Below, piece by piece: positions 1 through 5,257 of a stretch of 5,257 nt of DNA. Source of the stretch: an uncultured Lentisphaeraceae bacterium. Lineage in GTDB: Bacteria > Verrucomicrobiota > Kiritimatiellia > RFP12 > DVOR01. Position numbers and translations under genes: made by a program. Under the pieces are notes generated by a model. The model had not been told where the DNA came from, searched no databases, and worked only from the letters and a program-made list of their open reading frames with translations. The DNA is taken from positions 1 to 5,257 of the forward strand of contig CAMGJH010000104.1 of assembly GCA_946056345.1 (NCBI GenBank), given 5' to 3'. The stretch's first letter is position 1. Each line of letters starts with the position of its first letter.

Positions 1-595
1 TCGTTGGCGTAGGCGAATAAGGGCTAATCAGCCAGCGCTCCCCCCACCGCTGCGGGTCAACCGAACAACCATACTCAGCCACAAACCGCGCAATCACCTC
101 CCCCAACGCCTCCGCGCCCACAATCACCGGATTGAAAATCTGCGCGTGATAGGGCGAACGCTGCGCCACACCCATCGAACGCGCAGACGCCGTCGGCACC
201 AACACCGGCACAATCGGCCGATCAGCACTAAACTGATGAAAGTTCTTCAAGTCCAGCGCATAATCCAACACCTGCTCCACATCCGCCTGCGCCACCTGCC
301 CCTTCCCCACCTTAAACTCCAAGCAAAAAATCAACCCTCCCAACAGCAACACCACATCAATCCGCTTCCCCAGCCGCGGAATGTCATACTCAAAGAAAAG
401 ATACCCATCCGCCTCGCGCCAAGGCTGCAACACCCGCTGCAACAGCGCCACCTCTCCCTCCCACGCCTCCCACGCCGTCGACCGCAATTCCCCGTGGGCC
501 GACGAGACGAGCGCATCGCGAACCGCACTCTCCGCTGTCTCCAAAAACGCCCCCACCCGCGCCGCATACATGCACCGCCTTGATCGCTCGCTCAT
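1..595 (-). CDS. DUF2075-type nuclease/ATPase protein, N-terminal part (cut by window edge)
   Basis: An open frame runs 198 codons from the ATG at 593-595 to the left edge with no stop, so this is the 5' part of a longer gene. A strong AGGAGG at 602-607, six bases before the ATG, supports this start. Met9, eight codons in, is the alternative and gives an N-terminus (MYAARVGAFL) closer to what I remember of the family. The visible part looks like a PD-(D/E)XK nuclease domain: Glu69 in FEYDIPR, Asp80 in GKRIDVV, and Glu93-x-Lys95 in LEFKVG. It is followed by DYALDLKNFH at about 111-120 and DRPIVPVLV at about 125-133. This order matches, from memory, the N-terminal region of proteins annotated as DUF2075 or DNA/RNA helicase domain proteins, whose P-loop ATPase domain comes next. 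That ATPase domain would lie outside the window and is not seen. Of nine Phe codons seven are TTT, and all seven Tyr codons are TAT. Cellular role unknown; nucleic-acid processing or defence is inference. Confidence 0.82.
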   Translation of the reverse strand, partial: MSERSRRCMYAARVGAFLETAESAVRDALVSSAHGELRSTAWEAWEGEVALLQRVLQPWREADGYLFFEYDIPRLGKRIDVVLLLGGLIFCLEFKVGKGQVAQADVEQVLDYALDLKNFHQFSADRPIVPVLVPTASARSMGVAQRSPYHAQIFNPVIVGAEALGEVIARFVAEYGCSVDPQRWGERWLISPYSPTPT

Positions 596-637
596 CTCTC
601 TCCTCCTGCTCTGCCGCGCACCTCGCAACATGCCCCC

Positions 638-646
638 ACTCTACCA
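638..646 (-). promoter_or_regulatory. Possible extended -10 promoter element for the DUF2075-type gene
   Basis: On the minus strand the bases read TGGTAGAGT. This is a TG-N motif followed by TAGAGT, which matches four of six positions of TATAAT. No good -35 hexamer lies 16-18 bases upstream, as expected if the TG extension compensates. Transcription would start near 631, giving a leader of about 35 bases that contains the AGGAGG ribosome site. The 22-bp-period repeats begin about 35 bases upstream of the element, a position suitable for activator sites. Weak evidence from a short motif. Confidence 0.3.
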
Positions 647-680
647 CATTCTCCCCTCACCCCGCAGCCCCCTTACGCGC

Positions 681-746
681 TAGGCCCTACCTCAAGGTGG
701 CCTAGGCCCTAGGTCGAGGCGAGGTAGGCCCTAGGTCAATATGAGC
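681..746. repeat. Three direct repeats with exact 22-bp period (core TAGGCCCTA)
   Basis: The nine-base core TAGGCCCTA occurs at 681-689, 703-711 and 725-733, each start exactly 22 bases from the last. The second and third copies share a longer identical 13-mer, TAGGCCCTAGGTC (703-715 and 725-737). The rest of each unit is degenerate: by hand count units 1 and 2 agree at about 15 of 22 positions and units 2 and 3 at about 17 of 22. The array also contains the perfect palindrome GGCCTAGGCC (699-708), and an 8-bp inverted pair, CCTACCTC (686-693) with GAGGTAGG (721-728). A 22-bp period is close to two helical turns, so the cores would lie on one face of the DNA, as in operator or iteron arrays. 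That role is inference. It could equally be a decayed tandem duplication. Confidence 0.75.
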
Positions 747-852
747 CCGGGGCGGATTGGTGGAAAGAGCGCGGCCATTGGAGCGGCCGGGGGGCTAGGC
801 GAGCGCGGCAGCGGGGCGCTATTAAGCGTTTTGCAGGGGTCTGCTCCGCCAG

Positions 853-909
853 GCCCCCCAGTCCTTAGCCGAAGGGCCCGCAGGGTGCTTCGGCTAAGGA
901 CTGGGGGGC
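853..909. repeat. Perfect 22-bp inverted repeat with 13-base loop
   Basis: The arm at 853-874 is the exact reverse complement of the arm at 888-909, with a 13-base spacer (875-887). Each arm joins a run of six C or G to the core AGTCCTTAGCCGAAG or its complement. No T-run follows on either strand, so it is not a standard Rho-independent terminator, and a separate good terminator already lies 25 bases away at 934-968. Possible identities are a REP-like or MITE-like palindromic unit scattered through the genome, a protein-binding or cruciform site, or an RNA hairpin that stabilises the 3' end of read-through transcripts. The sequence does not decide between them. The structure itself is certain. 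Confidence 0.9.
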
Positions 910-933
910 GAGGAACTTCCACGAGACAGGGGC

Positions 934-968
934 AAAAAGACGGCGGCCGCTGGAATGCGCGGCCGCCG
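934..968 (-). terminator. Rho-independent terminator of the coiled-coil gene
   Basis: Read on the minus strand, CGGCGGCCGC (959-968) pairs perfectly with GCGGCCGCCG (941-950) around an eight-base loop (951-958), and TCTTTTT follows (934-940). The 10-bp all-GC stem begins 32 bases after the stop codon of the coiled-coil gene. Transcripts from that gene should end here and not continue into the DUF2075-type gene. Confidence 0.85.
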
Positions 969-1000
969 CTTTGATGTCTCCCGAAGCGAGGGGGGAGAGA

Positions 1001-2107
1001 TTAGTCGAGGAAGAAGACTTCGTCGCCAATCTTGACTTCGTCCTGCTTCCAATCGGCGAGGATATCGCAGACGATGGTGCCAATATCCTTGGTGACCGAG
1101 CGCAGGCGGATCTTGCCGACGAGGCCCTTGGTGTCGCCTTCGCGGCGGAGGAGGTATTCGACCTCGGGCATCTTGCGGTCGCCTTCGTCGCCAATGAGTT
1201 CCTTGAGGGCTTCGTCGGTGAGCTTGACGAGGCAGTAGTTGTACTCGTTGTTGACGCGGACAACGGTGCCCTTGACGCCGGCGATCATATTGGCGGTAGC
1301 GGCGGTGGGCGCAGAGCCGGTGGAGCCGTTCTTGGCGAACTCCTCGATGACCTTCTTGAGCTTATCGGTCTCGGCCCGGAGGGACTCGACCTCTTCGGTG
1401 GCCTTGTCGAGGTCTGCTTGGAGGGACTGCTTGTCGTCTTCGAGCGAGGTAATCTGGCTCTTGAGGCCATTGACCTCACCCTCGATGCGATCCTTCTCGG
1501 CCTGGATCTGGGCGACTTCCTCTTCCTTGGCCTGAATGGTCTTGAGGGACTCGCGGCCCTGCTTCTTGACCTTGTTGAGGTCGGCAACGGTCTCTTCATA
1601 CTCCTCACGGAGCTTGGTGAGCTGGTCACGGATGTTGTTCATCCGGGTGCGCTGGGCGGTGGCCTTCTTGAGGATTTCCGCGAGGGCGTTGGCCTGCGGG
1701 GAGCCTTCGGTGACGGGGTTGCCCTGGTAGTCGCGCTCGGGCTTGCCTTCGCCGTCGAGGACATAGGTTTCATCGAGGTCGCTGGGATTGGGGATGGCGT
1801 AGCTCTTGCCATCGATCTTCTCGTAGGCCTGCTTATAGGTCTCCCAGAAGTCGGAGGTGTCGGGGGTGATGTCGGCGGTGGCGAGGGTGACGTCGGAGAT
1901 GTCGCGCGCCTCGTGGTCGCCGGCCACATTGACAATCTCGGGCTCATCGGCCTCGAAGGTGCGGGCGATGCTCTCGGTGAAGGAGCGGAAGGCGGTGTTC
2001 CGATCGATCAGCAGGTTTTTCTTGGCATAGCTCGCCATAGCGAACCACAGCGACACGCCATTGAGCATAAGGGTCAGGATGACCAAGATACGCAGAAGAA
2101 TGTTCAT
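1001..2107 (-). CDS. Membrane-anchored coiled-coil protein of unknown function
   Basis: I do not recognise a named family for this 368-residue protein. Residues about 4-26 form one hydrophobic segment, either an uncleaved membrane anchor or a signal peptide (AMA at 23-25 could precede a cleavage site). Residues about 30-140 are a polar region rich in Asp, Glu, Thr and Pro. Residues about 143-258 are a long charged coiled coil with Leu, Ile and Val at heptad spacing. A Gly/Ser/Thr/Ala linker (about 260-275) leads to a C-terminal domain (276-368) of alternating short hydrophobic and charged stretches, such as GVKGTVVRVN and VGKIRLRSV, ending DEVKIGDEVFFLD. It looks like a small beta barrel, which is inference. 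The probable layout is an inner-membrane anchor, an extended stalk and a globular head outside the cytoplasm. GAGGT at 2114-2118, six bases before the ATG, supports the start. It has its own likely promoter and terminator. All eight or so Phe codons checked are TTC. A structural or envelope role is possible but unproven. Confidence 0.88.
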   Translation of the reverse strand: MNILLRILVILTLMLNGVSLWFAMASYAKKNLLIDRNTAFRSFTESIARTFEADEPEIVNVAGDHEARDISDVTLATADITPDTSDFWETYKQAYEKIDGKSYAIPNPSDLDETYVLDGEGKPERDYQGNPVTEGSPQANALAEILKKATAQRTRMNNIRDQLTKLREEYEETVADLNKVKKQGRESLKTIQAKEEEVAQIQAEKDRIEGEVNGLKSQITSLEDDKQSLQADLDKATEEVESLRAETDKLKKVIEEFAKNGSTGSAPTAATANMIAGVKGTVVRVNNEYNYCLVKLTDEALKELIGDEGDRKMPEVEYLLRREGDTKGLVGKIRLRSVTKDIGTIVCDILADWKQDEVKIGDEVFFLD

Positions 2108-2152
2108 ATTTCTACCTCGAGTGTTCGGTTGTAATCTCTCACAACACCTTTA

Positions 2153-2181
2153 AGTTTAGCGGAAGCTGCGCGCACTTGCAA
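2153..2181 (-). promoter_or_regulatory. Likely sigma-70-type promoter of the coiled-coil gene
   Basis: On the minus strand TTGCAA (2176-2181, four of six matches to TTGACA) and TAAACT (2153-2158, four of six matches to TATAAT) are separated by exactly 17 bases, the preferred spacing. Transcription would begin near 2146, about 40 bases before the ATG at 2107. The leader contains a weak 5-bp hairpin (GTTGT at 2141-2145 with ACAAC at 2128-2132) and the GAGGT ribosome site. This is the most AT-rich gap in the window, and it lies exactly between panC and the next gene. No terminator is visible between the panC stop and this promoter. Confidence 0.5.
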
Positions 2182-2194
2182 GACTTTTCTTCAC

Positions 2195-3034
2195 CTAGAG
2201 CAAGATATTGTCGATGAGCCGTAGGCCATCCTTGCGGCAAGCGAGGAGGATGGCGGAGGCACCGGGGGCCACTTCTTGCAGGGGGACGAGGGTTTCGGCG
2301 TCAACAACGGTGACGTAATCGGGCAGCCAGCCGGCGGCGGTGACGGCCTGGCCGATGGCGGCTTCGAGGGTGGCTGCGCTGCGCTCGCCGGCCTCGACGG
2401 CGGCCTTGGCGGCGAAGAGCGAGCGGCTGAGGGAGAGGGCGGTGGCGCGCTGCTCGGGCGTGAGGTAGGTGTTGCGGGAGGACTTGGCCAGGCCGTCGCT
2501 ATCGCGCACAATGGGGGCGCGGATGATTTCGATGGGGAAGTTCAGGTCGCGCACCATCCGGCGGATGACGGCCACCTGCTGGAAATCCTTCTGCCCGAAG
2601 ACCGCGACATCGGGGCCGACGATGTTGAAGAGCTTGGCGACCACGGTGCAGACGCCGCGGAAGTGGATCGGCCGCTGCGCGCCGCAGTAGCCCTTGGAGA
2701 GAAGCGTCTCGTCGACCCAGGTGCTCGCGTCCTGCGGGTACATATCAGCAGGCTGCGGGAGGAAGCAGGCGGCGGCGCCTTCGGCCTGGCAGAGGGCGAG
2801 GTCGTCGGCCTCCTTGTGCGGATAGGCATCGTAATCCTCGTTGGGGGCGAACTGCGTGGGATTGACGAAGATAGAGACCACGACCGCGTCGCAGCGCTTG
2901 CGCGCCTCGCGAATGAGCGAGAGGTGGCCTTCGTGGAGGTAGCCCATCGTGGGGACCAGGCCGATGATGCGCCCAAGGCGCTTCTGCTCCACGCACCAGG
3001 CGTGCAGGTCAGTGGGGGAGGTGAAGGTTTGCAT
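2195..3034 (-). CDS. panC: Pantothenate synthetase (pantoate-beta-alanine ligase)
   Basis: PanC joins D-pantoate and beta-alanine using ATP, through a pantoyl-adenylate intermediate, to give pantothenate, the precursor of coenzyme A. It acts in the cytoplasm. From the ATG at 3032-3034 the protein has 279 residues, a normal family length. Family motifs are present in order: PTMGYLHEGH at 28-37 (the HIGH-like nucleotide-binding motif), FVNPTQF at 56-62, HFRGV at 124-128, FGQKD at 146-150, and GLAKSSRN at 181-188 (the KMSKS-like loop). The C-terminal dimer region (about 190-279) is complete. A longer frame starts at a TTG (3049), but it would use the ribosome site as codons, so I prefer the ATG. 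A small departure is RPIHFRGV, where the family usually has Gly in place of the Ile. It lies directly behind metG with 15 bases between stop and ATG, so it probably depends on the metG promoter. No panB or panD neighbour is in the window. Confidence 0.97.
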   Translation of the reverse strand: MQTFTSPTDLHAWCVEQKRLGRIIGLVPTMGYLHEGHLSLIREARKRCDAVVVSIFVNPTQFAPNEDYDAYPHKEADDLALCQAEGAAACFLPQPADMYPQDASTWVDETLLSKGYCGAQRPIHFRGVCTVVAKLFNIVGPDVAVFGQKDFQQVAVIRRMVRDLNFPIEIIRAPIVRDSDGLAKSSRNTYLTPEQRATALSLSRSLFAAKAAVEAGERSAATLEAAIGQAVTAAGWLPDYVTVVDAETLVPLQEVAPGASAILLACRKDGLRLIDNILL

Positions 3035-3038
3035 CGTG

Positions 3039-3045
3039 CTTCCTT
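3039..3045 (-). promoter_or_regulatory. Ribosome binding site that sets the panC start
   Basis: On the minus strand AAGGAAG occupies 3039-3045, with AAGGA ending six bases before the ATG at 3032-3034. The whole site lies between the metG TAA (3050-3052) and panC. It overlaps the first codons of the alternative TTG-started frame, which argues against that longer form. Confidence 0.75.
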
Positions 3046-3049
3046 TCAA

Positions 3050-5113
3050 TTAGTGTAGGCGCGCGCCGGGGGCGGTGGGGGTGACCGGCTGCATCACGCG
3101 GAAGGAGCCGTCGGGATCGGTGGAGGCCACGATCATCCCTTCCGAAACGCCAAAGCGCATCTTGCGCGGGGCGAGGTTGGCCACCATCACCACCTGCTGG
3201 CCGATGAGCGCCTCGGGCGCGTAGCTCTTGCGAATGCCGGCGAAGACGTTGCGCGGCTTGGCTTCGCCCACATCGAGCGTCAGGTGCAGCAACTTATCCG
3301 AGCCCTCGACCGCCTCGGCGGTGAGGACGGTGGCCACGCGCAGGTCCACCTTCGCGAAGTCCTCGATGGAGATGGTCTCGGCCAGCGGCTCGGGGAAGAC
3401 GGTTTCGGCGGGCTTGGTGGCCAACTGCCGCGCGCCCTTCTTCGCGTCCTTCTCGGTCAAGGTCTTGGCAGTCTCCTTGAGGGTCTCCTTGGAGGCCTCG
3501 ACCATTGCCTCGACGGCCTTGGGGTCGATGCGCGCGGCCAGGTGCTCGTAGGCGCCAATCGCGCCGCCCTCGAGGCGCTTCTCGGCATCGGCAAAGGTGT
3601 AGGGCGCCTCACCAAAGAGCTTCTCGACCTTCTCGGTGTAGCTCGGGAGGATAGGCTTGAGGGCGATGGCCATCAGGCGGAAGAGGTTCAGCGTGCCGGT
3701 GAGGACCGCGCGCGTGGCCTCGACATCTTCCTTGACCAGCTTCCAGGGCATCTTCGCGTCGAAGAGCTGATTGGCCTTGTCGGCCCACTCGCGCACGAGG
3801 ACCATCGCGCGGCAGAAGTCGCGCTTCTCGTAGGCGGCGAGGACTTCGGGCAACTGGGCGCGGCATTCGGCCAGGAGCGCGCGGCTCTCGAGGTCCATCG
3901 CGCCGAGGGTGCCGCCACAGCTCTTGTTGATCATCTGCGCGCCGCGAGAGGCGAGGTTGGTGATTTTGCCGACGAGGTCGGAGTTCACGCGGCCGACGAA
4001 GTCCTGCAGGTTGAGGTCCATATCGTCGACCGTGCCATTGAGCTTGCAGGCGTAGTAGAAGCGCAGGGCCTGGGCAGGCAAGTGCTTGAGGTAGGTGGCG
4101 GCGGAGACGAAGGTGCCCTTGCTCTTGCTCATCTTCTCGCCATTCACCTGCAGGAAGCCGTGGACGAAGACCTGCGTGGGCGTGCGCCAGCCGGCATTCT
4201 CCAGCAGCGCCGGCCAGAAGAGGCAGTGGAAGCGGATGATGTCCTTGCCGATGAAGTGGTAGACCTCGGCCTTGGGGTCCTGCCACCAGGCCTCGAGGGT
4301 CTCGCCGCGGGCCTTGGCCCAACGCTCCAAAGTGGCCATATAGCCCACCGGCGCGTCGAGCCACACATAAAAGAACTTGTCCTGCTCGCCGGGGATGGCG
4401 AAGCCAAAGTAAGGCTTATCGCGTGAGATATTCCAACCGCGCAGAGGCTCGTTGAACCACTCGAGGAGCTTGCCGGCGGTGGCCGCGTCGGTATGGGCGG
4501 GGATCCAGGCCTTGAGGAAGTCACGGAAGGGCTCGAGCTCGAAGAAGAGCTGCTCGCTTGCGCGCATCACCGGCTTCCCGCCGCAGACCGCGCAGTAGGG
4601 CTCGACGAGCTCATTGGCGTTGTAGGTGGCGTTGCACACTTCGCAGCCGTCGCCATACTGGTCCTTCGCGCCGCACTTCGGGCAGGTGCCCTTGACGAAG
4701 CGCCCGGGCAGAAACATCCCGCAGTGCTCGCAGTAGAGCTGCTCAACGCTCCGGCGGGAGATGAGGCCGCGCTCCTTCAAGCGCAGGTAGATGGACTCGG
4801 AGAGCGCGCGGTTTTCGTCGCAATTCGTCGAGCCATAGAGGTCGAAGCCCATCTCGAAGGCGCCGAACTCCTTGACGCGGGCGCGGTAGGAACGGTTAAT
4901 CAGCGCCTCGGGGGTGATGCCCTCCTTGCGCGCGCGGATCATAATCGGCGTGCCATGCGTATCGTCCGCGCAGACGTAGACGCAGTCGTGGCCCATCATC
5001 TTCTGATAGCGCACCCAGAAGTCCGTCTGCAAATACTCCACCAAATGACCCAGGTGCAGCGCCCCGTTCGCATACGGCAGCGCGCTCGTCACCACAATCT
5101 TCCGCTTCTCCAT
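3050..5113 (-). CDS. metG: Methionyl-tRNA synthetase (class I, with C-terminal tRNA-binding domain)
   Basis: MetRS charges tRNA-Met, both initiator and elongator, with methionine using ATP, in the cytoplasm. The 687-residue product is close to the roughly 677 residues of the E. coli enzyme. Visible parts in order: ALPYANGALHLGH at 11-23 containing the HIGH motif (HLGH 20-23); CADDTHGTPIM at 48-58; a zinc-knuckle insertion with four CxxC pairs (C128/C131, C144/C147, C157/C160, C174/C177), enough for two zinc sites; FYVWLDAPVGYM near 248-259; the KMSKS loop at 327-331; the helical anticodon-binding domain (about 375-505); a Lys/Glu/Ala-rich linker (about 530-575); and a Trbp111/EMAP-II-like tRNA-binding domain (about 583-685) with DLRVATV and the GVSEGM signature, which in other MetRS promotes dimerisation. 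The start is supported by AAGGAG (5122-5127) eight bases before the ATG. It heads a probable metG-panC operon. No catalytic motif is missing. Confidence 0.98.
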   Translation of the reverse strand: MEKRKIVVTSALPYANGALHLGHLVEYLQTDFWVRYQKMMGHDCVYVCADDTHGTPIMIRARKEGITPEALINRSYRARVKEFGAFEMGFDLYGSTNCDENRALSESIYLRLKERGLISRRSVEQLYCEHCGMFLPGRFVKGTCPKCGAKDQYGDGCEVCNATYNANELVEPYCAVCGGKPVMRASEQLFFELEPFRDFLKAWIPAHTDAATAGKLLEWFNEPLRGWNISRDKPYFGFAIPGEQDKFFYVWLDAPVGYMATLERWAKARGETLEAWWQDPKAEVYHFIGKDIIRFHCLFWPALLENAGWRTPTQVFVHGFLQVNGEKMSKSKGTFVSAATYLKHLPAQALRFYYACKLNGTVDDMDLNLQDFVGRVNSDLVGKITNLASRGAQMINKSCGGTLGAMDLESRALLAECRAQLPEVLAAYEKRDFCRAMVLVREWADKANQLFDAKMPWKLVKEDVEATRAVLTGTLNLFRLMAIALKPILPSYTEKVEKLFGEAPYTFADAEKRLEGGAIGAYEHLAARIDPKAVEAMVEASKETLKETAKTLTEKDAKKGARQLATKPAETVFPEPLAETISIEDFAKVDLRVATVLTAEAVEGSDKLLHLTLDVGEAKPRNVFAGIRKSYAPEALIGQQVVMVANLAPRKMRFGVSEGMIVASTDPDGSFRVMQPVTPTAPGARLH

Positions 5114-5137
5114 CGTTCTCTCTCCTTAGTAAGCAAA

Positions 5138-5165
5138 GTCGACAGTCATCAGTCGACAGTCGACA
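5138..5165. repeat. 7-bp tandem repeat (GTCGACA) in the metG leader
   Basis: Four heptamers follow each other without gaps: GTCGACA (5138-5144), GTCATCA (5145-5151), GTCGACA (5152-5158) and GTCGACA (5159-5165). The second differs at two positions. The array begins 25 bases upstream of the metG ATG and 11 bases upstream of its ribosome site, so it probably lies in the untranslated leader or the promoter region. Such short arrays can vary in copy number by replication slippage. An effect on metG expression is possible but not shown. Confidence 0.8.
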
Positions 5166-5188
5166 GGGCTGGCGCTCGCTGTGCCCTG
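5164..5188. other. Short inverted repeat beside the heptamer array
   Basis: CAGGGC (5164-5169) and GCCCTG (5183-5188) can form a 6-bp stem around a 13-base loop. It adjoins the heptamer array upstream of metG. No T-run follows on the minus strand, so a terminator is unlikely. It could be a leader hairpin or chance. I see no convincing promoter between here and the window edge at 5257, so the metG transcription start may lie outside the window. Confidence 0.3.
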
Positions 5189-5257
5189 CCCGTCTGAGCC
5201 GTTAAAACCGCTCCACTTGTCCATCCGCACTCCGTCACGTCCGCGCGAACCGTTCAC

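Larger units (their letters stand above)
596..1000. other. Intergenic region between the DUF2075-type gene and the coiled-coil gene
   Basis: These 405 bases contain no convincing gene. From right to left they hold the terminator of the coiled-coil gene (934-968), a perfect 22-bp inverted repeat (853-909), a GC-rich spacer with no clear signal (about 747-852), a triple 22-bp-period repeat (681-746), a possible extended -10 element (638-646), and the ribosome site of the DUF2075-type gene (602-607). The two short open frames here, on opposite strands, both run through the inverted repeat. Their proteins share a similar PPVLSR/LRLRTGG stretch simply because the DNA is self-complementary, so I do not call them genes. 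No tRNA or other recognisable RNA gene was seen. Confidence 0.7.

Noticed and set aside
146..683. Plus-strand and alternative minus-strand open frames near the left edge
   Set aside because: They give Arg/His/Pro-rich or Gly/Arg-rich products with no motifs. The minus-strand frame starting at 595 carries the nuclease signature and a strong ribosome site.
817..832. Small hairpin CGCT-ATTA-AGCG followed by TTTT on the plus strand, possible terminator
   Set aside because: The stem is only four base pairs, and no plus-strand gene ends before it.
853..909. Inverted repeat as a Rho-independent terminator or CRISPR-type unit
   Set aside because: No T-run follows on either strand, and there is only one unit with no spacer array, so neither label fits.
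731..974. Two short open frames on opposite strands through the intergenic repeat region
   Set aside because: Both pass through the perfect inverted repeat, which explains their shared PPVLSR/LRLRTGG stretches. Neither has a good ribosome site or recognisable domain.
971..2134. A 387-codon open frame on the plus strand covering the coiled-coil gene
   Set aside because: It is the antisense shadow of the minus-strand gene. Its product is a low-complexity Gly/Leu/Val/Asp-rich string without domains, whereas the minus strand gives a well-formed anchor, coiled coil and C-terminal domain with a ribosome site, promoter and terminator.
2128..2145. Five-base-pair hairpin in the leader of the coiled-coil gene as a riboswitch or attenuator
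   Set aside because: The stem is too short, the leader is only about 40 bases, and no known riboswitch core is visible.
2276..4426. Long plus-strand open frames opposite panC and metG
   Set aside because: They are antisense shadows in GC-rich DNA. The opposite strand encodes clear PanC and MetRS motifs across the same bases.
5126..5257. A 43-codon minus-strand frame open from the right edge to a TAA at 5126-5128, possibly the tail of an upstream gene
   Set aside because: It runs through the heptamer repeat, shows no family-like sequence, and its stop overlaps the metG ribosome site. An alternative frame with a stop at 5235-5237 could equally be an upstream gene end. Neither can be supported without more sequence.

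Overview
The window carries three complete genes and one cut-off gene, all on the minus strand. Reading in the direction of transcription (right to left), they are: metG (methionyl-tRNA synthetase), panC (pantothenate synthetase), a membrane-anchored coiled-coil protein of unknown function, and, past a 405-base intergenic stretch, the first 198 codons of a DUF2075-type nuclease/ATPase protein that runs off the left edge. The DNA is GC-rich with Shine-Dalgarno-type ribosome sites, so the host is a bacterium. Nothing fixes the taxon. The coiled-coil protein with a small C-terminal beta-rich domain reminds me of proteins from the Planctomycetes-Verrucomicrobia-Lentisphaerae-Kiritimatiellae group, but that is only an impression.

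Right part (5257-2195): a leader with a 7-bp tandem repeat precedes metG. Fifteen bases separate the metG stop from the panC ATG, and the panC ribosome site lies in that gap, so the two are almost certainly co-transcribed. Both are housekeeping genes: one charges tRNA-Met for translation, the other makes pantothenate for coenzyme A. No shared pathway explains the pairing.

Middle (2194-934): an 87-base gap holds a plausible sigma-70 promoter, then the coiled-coil gene, then a clear Rho-independent terminator. That gene therefore looks like its own transcription unit, although read-through from panC is possible because no terminator is visible after panC.

Left part (933-1): a non-coding stretch contains a perfect 22-bp inverted repeat, a separate triple direct repeat with an exact 22-bp period, and a weak extended -10 element. 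The DUF2075-type gene follows, with a strong ribosome site. Its preference for TTT (Phe) and TAT (Tyr) differs from the coiled-coil gene, which hints at a separate origin.

I see no clear new multi-gene system. The least explained parts are the two repeat structures between 681 and 909 and the coiled-coil protein. The DUF2075-type gene is the only candidate for an accessory or defence-like function, and most of it lies outside the window.
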